Below, one piece after another: positions 33,447-44,610 of a DNA stretch of 64,000 bases (positions are counted from its first letter, which is position 1; every line of letters begins with the position of its first letter). Below the pieces are notes generated by a model. That model saw only the letters and a list, made by a program, of their open reading frames with translations. It had not been told where the DNA came from and searched no databases. This stretch comes from Zanthoxylum bungeanum (lineage: Eukaryota > Streptophyta > Magnoliopsida > Sapindales > Rutaceae). The position numbers and the translations under genes were made by a program. The DNA is taken from the NCBI GenBank assembly GCA_019454045.1, contig SKCR01038135.1, positions 1 to 64,000 of the forward strand, in the 5' to 3' direction.

Positions 33447-34057
33447 AAATTGGTATCAGAGCATGGTTTAAGAGTCAGAGTCAGTAGCATGGTTTAGAAG
33501 TTAGTGACTGCAATTGTGGGGATCCAGCTGTCAGAGATTGTCTTCAGTTTGGTAAAGACAATATAGGTCTTTGTATGTATCTTCTATGATAGTTTGATAT
33601 GATTGATTCTATTATACGGTGCTTTTCTTGCTTGACTTTGAGTCCATGGGTGATTCGATTGATGTGCATAGATTAGCTATCTCCGTATTGGAAGAGATTA
33701 GATTAAGTAAGTACTTTTGCGGCCCTTTTAATCAGAGAATTAGCAAGAATAAGATAATATCATTTTAGAGCCCGTGTGAGGCCAGAGGATTTGAGATAAA
33801 AACCAGAATAGTACAACTAGATACAAGAACCAGATCAGTATAGTTAGAGATGAGAAACAGATCAGTATAGTCAGTTTAAAGCCGTAGACGAGCCGATATG
33901 GATTCTAGTTTATAGATAGTGATTAGTTAACAGCTGAGACAGAGAAGTTATATCAGTGGAGTTTAGAGTAAGGTAGTTTCCGCATAATCGACCGGGTTCG
34001 AATAAGCAGTTATAGGGATGGAGAAATTTCGAGGATGAAATTTTTATGAGGGGTGAA
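33447..34057 (+). other. Internal region 1, PBS to PPT, no coding
   Basis: This 611-bp segment starts AAAT then TGGTATCAGAGC (33451-33462), a perfect initiator-Met primer site. It ends GAGGATGAAATTTTTATGAG plus GGGTGAA directly before LTR B, the usual gypsy end with a purine tract. No open frame of note lies between. Confidence 0.85.
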
Positions 34058-34709
34058 TGTAACATCCCAGATTTTCGGGACTGTTATAGAAGATTCTCAT
34101 ACTGACGATATAGTCTTGGAATAGAATAATAATGAAGAATAAGTGTTTAAGTGATGGAATATGGTCAGAATAATATGAAATGAATATTCGTCGCGTTGGA
34201 AAACGCGTGGGACCAAGAATCAGTTACGTGATTTTTATTATATACGTAAAGTTTACAGTTTTGGGCACGAAATTAGCAAACAAACTCCGATTGAGTTGAT
34301 TCTTGAACCATCAGACTCTTTTTTCCGAGACGAACAACTTTCACGTTGAACCTTTTTCGAAAATCGCATCAGAAGGGCTCAAAATGGATGATTTCCGAAA
34401 TTACCCTTAAGATATGGCATTTTGGTAATTTATAGGTAAGGATATTTTGTAATAATATTATTATTATTATTACTTATTTTAAGAGAAACACAAAAAAGAA
34501 GAGGGAAATACGCATTAGAAGAAGAGAAACATGGGGTATTTGGCGTAAGGAGAGAGAAAGAAAGAACGGAGTTATGGACGGCCATCCGATGGCCGACAGC
34601 GGCGTGCGACGGCGCCATAGTGATCGTCCGGCCACGGCGCATCTCGTGGTGGCCGGCGATCGTGCAGACGGTGGCAAATGGAGGCGTAGAGAGGGAGAAT
34701 AGGCCGCGG

Positions 34710-35691
34710 TAGGGGTGTTCACGGGTAGGGTCGGGTTTTTAAAATTTTGTGAGACCCGATCGGGTCGGGTCACGAGACGTTTGGGTCACGGGTCGGGTCA
34801 AACAAGGGTGGAACCTGATCGAGTTAGGGTCGGGGTCGTCGGGTTGGTAAAAAAAATAATTTTTTTGAATGAATTAATTATTTTGAAATACAAATATTTA
34901 TTATTTTATGTCTCAAAAATTATCATAAAATAAAATTTTAAGACAACAAAAATAATAAACAAATGAAATAAAAATAATAAACAAATCAAAAATTATCACC
35001 GTGATAGTTCAATAGAAGTACTTTCGTACATGTGATGCGGTTAATATCTATTCACAGCTTCATAAGAGGGTATTAATGTATTATTACAACACCTTGAGAA
35101 TTTGTTTAACCTTGAGAATTTATTTATCCAAAAAAAAAAGAGGCTAGCATTATTTGTTTTCATTTATTGACATAACATGTATTAAACATATCTGATATGG
35201 CCTGTCTTCTTACTTTTAAATCTGTAAGTGGTGCCGACATTTCAGTATTTGACTTCCATTTTCAACTCCATATTTTGATGAATTATTGATTAGGACGTGA
35301 TGATTCAATTTCTTTTGTTTTTCTAAATACCTTTTCTTTTTTTTTCCCCCGCTATTTGATGGATTTTACAAGTTTATGTGGTAACATAATTAGGCTATTT
35401 CTCAGGCTAAACAATGTTTTTGAAAAAATTAAATTTTTTTAATGAATTAATTATTTTGAAATATAAATATTAGTTATTTAATATCCCAAAAATTACCATA
35501 TATATAAAGTTTTAATACAAAAAATAATAAACAAATTAAATAATAGTAAAAACTTTAAAAAAATAATAAAAATTGTAGAAAAATAATAAAAATAATAAAA
35601 TTATTATAGGGTCGGGTCGAAATTTTGCAAAAAAATTTTTGAACCCGCGCGGGTCGGGTCGCGGGTTTACCCGACCCTATGAACACCCCTA
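34710..35691. mobile_element. hAT-type MITE, 982 bp, 8-bp TSD
   Basis: The ends are TAGGGGTGTTCA and its reverse complement TGAACACCCCTA. The 8-bp duplication is GGCCGCGG (34702-34709) and GGCCGCAG (35692-35699). Comparison with LTR A and LTR C shows the empty site. Subterminal GGGTCGGGTC-type repeats lie near both ends. The interior is AT-rich without a transposase, so it is non-autonomous. An 8-bp duplication and TAGGG end fit the hAT superfamily. Confidence 0.85.
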
Positions 35692-36205
35692 GGCCGCAGC
35701 AATGGGTTTGACGGACCTGGCTCGTCGGTCCATTTCACGGCCGAGACACCTACCAAATCGAAGCCCTCGACGAGTACTACGAGATGATGGTGACGGTTTT
35801 CCCGATCCGTACTCGGTTGCACGTAAAACGAGGAGAGAATCATCAGATGAATAGTGACCCATGATGAACAATAGCTCCGATCGGAATTTCAACGACACCA
35901 GCGCGTTCGTATGGCCGATGGGAGTCCGAACATGGCCTCGGAATTTTGGTACGACTCTCCATTTAGAATTTTCTATTTTAAAGTGTATCGATTTATATTC
36001 GGAAGCTTCTAGTAGTTCTGTAGTTTAGCGAATTGGTATGAAGTGAATTGGGCGTGTTATTATTATTTTGACAGATCGGACCAAGATTACGAGTGTTCGC
36101 CTAGCCAGGTAAGTAGTTCATGTGATGATTGCTTGTAATGTGTTATGGTTGAATTTAAATAATAATGAATCTTTATTGATATCTGTGTAAAATAAAACAT
36201 GAAGA

Positions 36206-36241
<36 letters not shown>

Positions 36242-37716
36242 GTATATAAGTAGGAAGACATCAAGAAGCCTTAGATTGAAGTTTAAGAATGAGAAAGTAT
36301 TAGTGTGCGTGAAACGTGAGTAAATGTTTATGAATATAATATAATGAGACTTGGGTTTGGGGGTTGTAGAAACTACACCATAGGGAATGAGATTAAAGTT
36401 TAAAGAATGACAAATTGTAAGGAAACAAAATATATATGTTCTGATGCATATAGAAGGATACAAAACAAGAACACAAGTACATACACAGATAAGCATAAGT
36501 GTATAAAACATAAGATAAGTTGTATGAAGTAATAAGTAAGCTTGTATGTAGTAAGTGTGTGTGTATGTGTGTATTGGTTTTGAGAATGAATTCAGTATGC
36601 CAATGGGGATTGATATAATCTTGGTAGCATGTATGCAATGAGTTTAAGCATGATAGTATAAGAAATGCATATGCATACCTATATGTTATGGTTTTCAGAA
36701 GTTAAGTTAAGCTAAGAATATTTTCAAGTTTCAAAGTATTACAAAGAATAGTTTTCAAATGTTTTTGGCAGAGGTTTTCCTTACAGTCTGAGATTAGATT
36801 TAAGTTTTTAAAACTCTATCAGCAGTTTTCTTTACATGAGTTTCAGGGCATGATGTAAAACCTCACCTCCGTATGTAACTTGAGATACAGTTGGAATTGA
36901 CGGATACATAGAACATGTGCACATGTAGGGCCATGATGGCGGCTTAGGATCGTGTACCTGGTCCCTAGTGGTGGCTACACTGCCAGTTGAGCTGTTGTCC
37001 TGGGTGTAGAGCTCTACGTTGCCAGTTGAGCTGTTATCTTGGATGTAGGGCACCACCACCTCATAGATGCCACAATTGAGCTATTTTCCCGGGCATCGAG
37101 TACCACCAGTTTTTCATAGATGCCGCAGTTGAGCTGTTGTCCTGGGCATCGAGTATCATCAGTTCTCAGTTTTCAGATTTTCAGTAAACAGTTTTCAGAA
37201 AATAGATTTTAGAAATAGTTTCCAGAACCAGCAGTTTTATAGGAGATCCAGAATTTTAAAACAGAAATCAATTTTCAAGTAAAGTTTTCAGCAATGAGTT
37301 TTTAGAGAGAAACTTTTAGAAAAAGGGTTCTTCAAAAAAAAGGGTTTTCAGAAAGCAATTTCTAAAAGCTTAACAAGTTAAAGTAGTGTATAGTTACAAG
37401 TCATGCATATGACATATATATATTCTAGTATTCATTTGAAAATGCATATAGTTGATATTATGCATGAAAGTATTTTTTGTGTGGATAAAATAAGTATTAT
37501 AACCAAAAGAAAACTATACAAGAGCAAATGGGCATACCCCAGGCAACTAGAGAGGAGAAGCCCTCATAGAAGAAAAGTCGAAAGGCTACAAGCAAAATAA
37601 GATCAACGGAAGTTGTCATCGGGCAAGTGCCAGGATAGGAGAAGCCATTATTGTCATAAGATGGCGTCGGTAAACTGACAGATCCACTCAACAGTCTGAA
37701 GCCAATCCCGGCATCT

Positions 37717-38277
37717 CTAATCTAACCCACACATAGCCAGCACGGTCGACCAGACTCTCGAAGAGAAGAAGCACTGGAAGAAAAGATGATAAATGTCCTC
37801 ACTTGAACAACCACAAATAATACAACGCGAGCAAGCAGAGTTACCAGACCTCATCAAACTATCGTGAGTACAAAGGCCTCCCTGAATAGACATCCAAAGC
37901 AAAAATGAATGGCGGGGAATGGCCTTCCGGAACCAAACAACTCGAGACCAATGCAACAAGGTTCCCATTGTCTGTATGGCATTCCAGACACTATCCACAG
38001 AAAATCTCCCTCTCCTATCATCCTCCCAAACCAGCTCATCCTCTCCCATATTAGAAGGGTTCAGAAGCTGGGACCAAGCCAAATCAACAAGGGCAGCAGA
38101 CCTAGATGGGGGCCATCGCCAAGAAGAATCAGAGATAATGGAAGCAACTGTAGCCATCATATCCAAGCCAGAGTCATAAATCACTCTCTCACCCAACGTG
38201 TCCACAATCGGACCCATAGGATGCCAAAAATCAAACCACAATAAAGTCTTCTCACCATTCCCAATCCTAAATCTCAT
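37717..38277 (-). pseudogene. LINE3 C-terminal region with zf-RVT
   Basis: This 186-codon frame starts at MRFRIGNGEKTLLWFD, runs through WFRKAIPRHSFLLW and shows the zinc-finger-like CIICGCSSEDIYHLFFQC. It keeps the frame across the A-run where LINE2 has a one-base deletion. The C-terminus is cut at MCGLD; compared with LINE2, about 100 bases of the tail are missing between 37717 and 37680. Confidence 0.82.
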
Positions 38278-38464
38278 CCGCCGCCGGGACCAATAACGAA
38301 GTCCAGAATCTTACACCAATTCCAAGAGAAATCTGTGGGACAAGACACCTCCTAGAAACTTCTCCCACTCAACAAATAAGAGTGAACCCAATTCGACCAA
38401 GAAGAAACCTGGCCAGAACAAAGAAACTAAATGTGCTTAATAATAACCGCTCTATTCCAAGTAT

Positions 38465-39960
38465 CTAATCTCTTAATCCCCAGCCCCCCTCATTTAGAGG
38501 TAAACAAACTCTACTCCAATCCACTCTCACCCCAAAAGAGGTGAGTGCACTACCCTTCCAAAGGAAAGAATGGAGAATCGTCTCCACCTTCCTAATAACA
38601 GACTTAGGAAGAATAAATAAAGAAGACCAATAAACTTGTATAGAGCACAAAACAGACTTAATGAGCTGAAGCCGCTCCGCATAAGAGAGAAACTTACTAC
38701 TCCAACTCTTAGCACGCATGAAAATACGATCCACAAGAGAAGCACAATCTGAGGCCCGGAGTCTAGTAGAAATCAAAGGGACTCCCAAATACCGCACTGG
38801 AAGAGTCCTAACTTGGAACCCCAAAACATGACGCAACTGGCCCTGAAGGGTAGAAGAGATACCAGAGGAGAAGAAATGACTTTTAGCTGGATTCGGAATT
38901 AAACCTGATAAACCACTGAACTGCCCAAGACAATTCGTGATCAAGGAAACCGAGGAAGCATCCGCTTTACAAAAAATCATAAGGTCATCCGCAAAGTAAA
39001 GATGAGTGAGACGGTCCTTAGAACACCGCCCGTGGAACTTGAAACCCTGATGAAGAGCCATTTTATGAAGCAAACATGACAGAACTTCCATAGCAAAAAC
39101 AAATAGATAAGGAGACATAGGATCACCTTGTCACAACCCGCGACCCCCAGAGAAAAAACCATGCAACTCTCCATTAATAGACACAGAAAACCTAGTAGAA
39201 GTCATACACTCCTGAATCCAACCCACTATCCTCTCTAGAATACCAACAGTCTGCAAAACCTCAACCAAAAAGTCCCAACGAATAGTGTCATAAGCTTTCA
39301 TCAAGTCAATCTTAAGAGCACATCTCAGGAACCACCAGTCCGATGATAATTCCGAACCAATTCCTGACACAAAAGAATATTGGCTCTGATACGCCTACCC
39401 ACAACAAAAGCAGATTGATTATGACTGATCACAGATGGAAGGATAACCTTGATCCTATTCGCAATAAGCTTAGCAATACACTTGTAAATAGTGTTGCAAC
39501 AAGAAATAGGCTGATAATCCTTAACCTGGGAAGGGTTGGGAATCTTAGGAATCAGAGCAATAGAAGTAGTATTAACCTACCTCAAGAGATGCCCAGAGGA
39601 AAAGAAATAGTGAATAGCACAAAGGACATCATCCCCTACAACACTCCAAGACTTCTTAAAGAAACCCGAATTAAACCCATCTGGGCCTGGAGCTTTATTA
39701 TCCTTCAGCGCGAACAAGACAACCTTAATCTCCTCATCTGAAACCTCCTGGGTAAGAGTCTCACTCTGCTCAGCAGTCACATGTCTAGTAATAGCAGATC
39801 GAAGGGCAACCCTATCAATATCTTGCTGACAGTGCTGGGGACCCAAAATGGTCTCAAAAAAAGAAACAATCTCATCTCTAACCAAAACATCATCCTCCAC
39901 ACGGGTCCCATCCTCCTTAGTGATAGAAGTAATCTTGCTACGGCCGTGAAAACTCTTCAT
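38465..39960 (-). pseudogene. LINE3 reverse transcriptase, broken
   Basis: RT of the L1 type is split over three frames: 39577-39960 (linker plus DNKAPGPDGFN), 39131-39370 (KIDLMKAYDT, ending GGRGL) and 38465-39118 (MSPYLFVFAMEV, FADD box, LPLNEGG). A single nonsense change (TGA where LINE2 has CGA for Arg in RQGDPMSP) separates the last two at 39131-39133. LINE2 helps to read the rest. Otherwise it is well preserved. Confidence 0.88.
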
Positions 39961-40373
39961 AACAGTAAAGAAGAATTTAGTATTCTGATCCCCAAGGTTT
40001 AACTACTGAACACATGATTTCTGTCTATTGAAGCCTTCATCAGCCCGACTCATGTCACCATACTGTAACGAAAGACTAGCTTCTTCAGCTAATAGAGCAA
40101 GGTCACTAGGGTACTCCTGTAAAGCACACTACACTCATCCAACTCTCTCATAATCTCTAAAACCCTACATGGAATCGTAGAGAAATGCTCAACATTAAAC
40201 TTCTTCAAAGCCAACTTAACACTCTTCAGCTTACAACATAAACGGAACATCGGAGTACCATGAACATCAATATCCCAAGCCCTAGCCACAACAGAGAGAA
40301 AATCGGGATGATCAACCCAAAAAGTCAAATAATTTGAAGGGAATTTTCCTCTTAGAGAGCTCTGTAAGTTTAA

Positions 40374-41136
40374 CTACCATAGGAGAATGATCTGAAATCC
40401 GGGGGGGAAGAAAGCGGGCAGAAGAACCCGGGAAGAGACACTCCCAATAAGAATTAACGAGAACACGGTCCAACTTACGCTAAATAGGAGACTGAATCTG
40501 TTTATTAAACCAAGTAAACTGACAACCAGAGAACTGAAGATCATCCAAACCAGCCTGACCCAAACAGCAGCCCAAATCATCTTTCCAAGCCGTCCAAGCC
40601 ACAGAACCACCACAATGCTCAGTCGGAGAGCGAATAGAATTGAAGTCTCCCAAAACAAGCCACAGAGAATCATCAAAACCACTACCACTAGAAGTCAAGT
40701 TGGCCCAAAGCTCCCGACGCTTCTCGTAGTCACACTCACCATAAACCACCGAAACCACACAATTCCACATCCCAAAAATATGAGACACACTACAATGAAT
40801 AACTTGAGCTGAAGAGCGAATAATGCTAACATCAGTGTCACTAGGGTTCCAACACACCCAGATACGACCAAACGGGCGAATATCAGAGTGGCAAAAAAAC
40901 TTCCATGAAGAATTAATCGCATTAGAGACATTCACAAAATTAACCTCCTTAACCTTGGTTTCAACTAAACCACACAACGAGAGCTTCTCATCATGAAGAA
41001 ACCTCCTAACTTCAGCATGTTTTAATGGGTAATTGAGACCCTGAATGTTCCAGCAACCAAAAATCATTAAAACGTAGAAGAGTAGAGCCAAACCCAAACA
41101 AATCAGCACCGACAACCCCCCATCGGGGACTGCCAT
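40374..41136 (-). pseudogene. LINE3 AP-type endonuclease domain
   Basis: This domain nicks target DNA to prime reverse transcription. Visible motifs are GCWNIQGL near the start (catalytic Asn region), GLVETKV (catalytic Glu), GECDYEKRR, and LVLGDFNSIRSPTEH (catalytic Asp/Asn). The first frame ends at 40480 (NKQIQSPI then stop). The closing SDHSP motif lies in another frame at about 40385-40400, so at least one shift and one stop break it. The Met at 41136 is not the natural start; the domain begins near the IFGCWNIQG segment (about 41070). Confidence 0.85.
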
Positions 41137-41510
41137 TTCTGACTCCTCTTACCACCAGAACCCATTCTAGATTTGTTACCATAAACCAATTTCTTGATCT
41201 CTAGAGAGTCAATGGCCTTATTAGCCAAACTATTAACAATGGGAGTGGGCGAATCATAATCTCCAAAAGGCATATACTCAGCTAAAACAGACTTAGGAAG
41301 ATCCTCGATAAGAAATGAAGAAGAAAGGGAACACTCACCTTCCTTATTTCCCTTTACCTCCATAAAAACTGCCTCAGACGAAACCACAGACATAAGATGA
41401 GTTACCAGAGCCGATTCCAACCTATTAGAAGAACACTCACCCAAAACAAGAATCCTAACAGTGGAAATATCCCGAATCATATCACCGCTCGAGCTAACAG
41501 GAGTGGTCAG
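41103..41510 (-). pseudogene. LINE3 ORF1 C-terminal part
   Basis: About 135 codons precede the endonuclease frame and end in a basic, glycine-rich stretch (GSGGKRSQKWQSPMGGCRC). This is the usual end of the RNA-binding ORF1 protein of plant L1 LINEs. The N-terminal domain and zinc knuckle are missing because the LINE copy is 5'-truncated at 41510. It overlaps the start of the endonuclease frame by tens of bases. Confidence 0.6.
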
Positions 41511-42796
41511 CATTAGTATATTTATATGTAAGTTTTTCAGAAAAGGTTTAAAAGTAATCGTTATGAAAGCATGACATGTTGAGTAAAGTATAATTCACAA
41601 GGTAAACATATAGATCATACATCCTAGAATTTATTTTGAGATGCATATAGTGGATATTAATGCATGATGGCAAGATTACATTTAATTGTATTTATGATTG
41701 ACGAATGTATGAGATATATATATACTTACATAGAAGAAACCATTTCTATAAATACTAGTATATGTTAAGTGTGATTATATTTATTTACGTATTCATGATT
41801 GATGTTGGTTTGATAAATATTTGAAATAAAGAATAGTTAATAATTCCGATTTGATGATATTTCAAAGAAATAAAAGAAAGAAAACTGTAATAGATGCCTA
41901 AGCTGAACTAGCAGAGAGTGTAAAGAGACATTATGAGATATCAGAGTAACGCATTGAAAGCATGGTTGGATTTTGGCAATGATATAGAAGCTTGATGTTT
42001 GTTAATATAAGTGGTAAACAGAATTTAAAGTATGTGACTAATCAGATAAAAGGATCAGTATCAAACAATATATTTGTAAATAAAAATAGTAAAGAGAAGC
42101 TAAAGTATGTTTGTGGACAGATAAAAGACCGGTAATACAATTTGTACTTTGCTAAATAGTTAGAAAGACTAGTAGTAAGTAATATGGAAATAAAATGGAT
42201 AAGAGTTATATGGTTAATTCAAACTCTGAAAATGCCTTAATGGTTTTATAAACAACTCAAATTGATACAGAAATATAACTTAGACTTTGTATGTGTTTGT
42301 ACGCTCAAGATATGAGCATGATTACTTACTAAGTCATTATGACTGACACCATATCAGTTTGTTAGTTTTGCAGGTCAGTAACAGCCATACTGAGCCGCCA
42401 GGATTTTGGTGAAGACTTTGAAGACAGTGGATCACCCCAATTGCAGTCAAGGAAGTCCAGAGAGTCATGGGTTGAGTTATGGGTCCTCACGACCCTTGTA
42501 TTTGTATTTACATTTGTATCTCTTATGTAGAAGTTAGGTAATAGTGTAGTTTTATTTTGAGTTCTGGCCGGAGGTCAAGTGATTTACTTTTGTTCATTGA
42601 GTTCAGGCCTGAGGCCTAGTGAGTTTGCATATTTGTTGAGTTTGTTTAAGTAGGTTGTCTCATGGTGCTGGCTATAAGCCAAGTTGCATGATGTTACGAA
42701 TAGATCATGTCTAAATTTCATCAGAATGAGAGGCTTATGGAGGTAGGGTTAGCCTGTCTCCTTCCGGTAGCATCCTGGCCTAGGCGGGATGTTACA

Positions 42797-43410
42797 AAGT
42801 TGGTATCAGAGCATGGTTTAAGAGTCAGAGTCAGTAGCATGGTCTAGAAGTCAGTGACTACAATTGTGGGGATCCAACTGTCAGAGATTGTCTTCAGTTT
42901 GGTAAAGACCATGTAGGTCTTTATATGTATCTTCTATGATAGTTTGATATGATTGATTCTATTATACGGTGCTTTGCTTGCTTGACTTTGAGTCCATGGG
43001 TGACTCGATTGATGTGCATAGATTAGCTATCTCCGTATGGGAAGAGATTAGATTAAGTTAGTACTTTTGCGGCCCTTTTAATCAGAGAATTAGCAAGAAT
43101 AAGATAATATCATTTTAGAGCCCGTGTGAGGCCAGAGGATTTGAGATAAGAACCAGAATAGTACAGCTAGATACAAGAACCAGATCAGTATAGTCAGAGA
43201 TGAGAAACAGATCAGTATAGTTAGTTTAAAGCCGTAGACGAGCCGATATGGATTCTAGTTTATAGATAGTGATTAGTTAACAGTTGAGACAGAGAAGTTA
43301 TATTAGTGGAGTTTAGAGTAAGGTAGTTTCCGCATAATCGATCGGGTTCGAATCAGTAGTTATAGGGATAGAGAAATTTTGAGGACGAAATTTTTATAAG
43401 GAGAGGTGAA
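42797..43410 (+). other. Internal region 2, PBS to PPT, no coding
   Basis: At 614 bp it is nearly identical to internal region 1. It has TGGTATCAGAGC at 42801-42812 and a purine tract (AAGGAGAGGTGAA) before LTR C. No gag or pol. Confidence 0.85.
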
Positions 43411-44579
43411 TATAACATCCCAGATTTTCGGGACTGTTCTAGAAGATTCCCAGACTGACGATATAGTCTTGGAATAGAATGATAATGAAGAATAAGTGTT
43501 TAAGTGATGGAATATGGATCAGAATAATATGAAATGAATATTCGTCGCGTTGGAAAACGCGTGAGACCAAGAATCAGTTACGCGATTTTTACTATATGCG
43601 TAAAGTTTACAGTTTTGGACACGAAATTAGCAAACGAACTCCGATTGAGTTGATTCTTGAACCATCAAACTCTTTTTTCCGAGATGAACAACTTTTACGT
43701 TGAACCTTTTTCGAAAATCGCACCAGAATGGCTTCAAAATGGATGATTTCCGAAATTACCCTTAAGATGAGGCATTTTGGTAATTTATAGGTAAGGATAT
43801 TTTGTAATATTATTATAATTATTATTACTGATTTTAAGAGAAACAAAAAAAAGAAGGGAAATAAGCATTAGAAGAAGAGAAACATAGGGAATTTGGCGTC
43901 AGGAGAGAGAAAGAAAGAACGGAGTCGAGGACGGCCATCCGGTGGCCAGCAGTGGCGCGCGACGGTGCCATAGTGATCGTCCGACCACGACGCATCTCAT
44001 AGTGGCCGGCGATCGTGCAAACAGTGGCAAATGGCGGCGTAGAGAGAGAGAATAGGCCGAGGAAATGGGTTTGACGGACCCGACTCATCGGTCCATTTCA
44101 CGGCCCGAGCCATCTACCAAATCGAAGCCCTCGACGAGTACTACGAGATGGTGGTGATATTTTTTCCCGATCCGTGCTCAGTTACATGTAAAACGAAGAG
44201 AGAAGTGTCAGATGAATAGTGACCCATAATGAACAGTAGCTCCGATCGGAATTCCGACGACACCAGCGCATTCGTATGGCCGATGAGAGTCTGAATATGG
44301 CCTCGGAATTTTGGTACGACTCTCCGTTTAGAATTTGCTATTTTAAAGTGTATCGATTTATATTCTGAAGCTTCCAGTAGTTCCGTAGTTTAGCGAATTG
44401 GTATGAAATGAATTGGGTGTGTTATTATTGTTTTGACAGATCGGACCAAGATTACGAGCGTTTGTCTAGCCAGGTAAGTAGTCCATGCGATGATTGCTTG
44501 TAACATGTTATGGTTAAATTTAAATAATAATGAATCTTTATTGTATCTGTGTAAACATAAAACAGGAAGTGTGTCTGTG

Positions 44580-44610
<31 letters not shown>

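Larger units (their letters stand above)
37471..41510 (-). mobile_element. LINE3: 4.0-kb LINE in LTR B
   Basis: Borders come from comparison with LTR C (…CATGAAAG / CATTAG…), where the site is empty. Read on the minus strand, it has the end of ORF1 (41510-41103), an endonuclease (about 41080-40374), RT (39960-38465) and zf-RVT (38277-37717), and ends in TTATCCACACAAAAAATA. It is 5'-truncated inside ORF1. No target duplication is visible at either junction. It is closely related to LINE2 but longer. Confidence 0.92.
34058..42796 (+). repeat. LTR B with MITE and LINE3 inserted
   Basis: It runs from TGTAACATCCC to GGGATGTTACA. Without the MITE plus its duplication (990 bp) and LINE3 (4040 bp), the length is 3709 bp, matching LTR C (3713). 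It shares with C the stretches missing in LTR A, including GGCCGATGGGAGTC after 35910. Confidence 0.9.
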
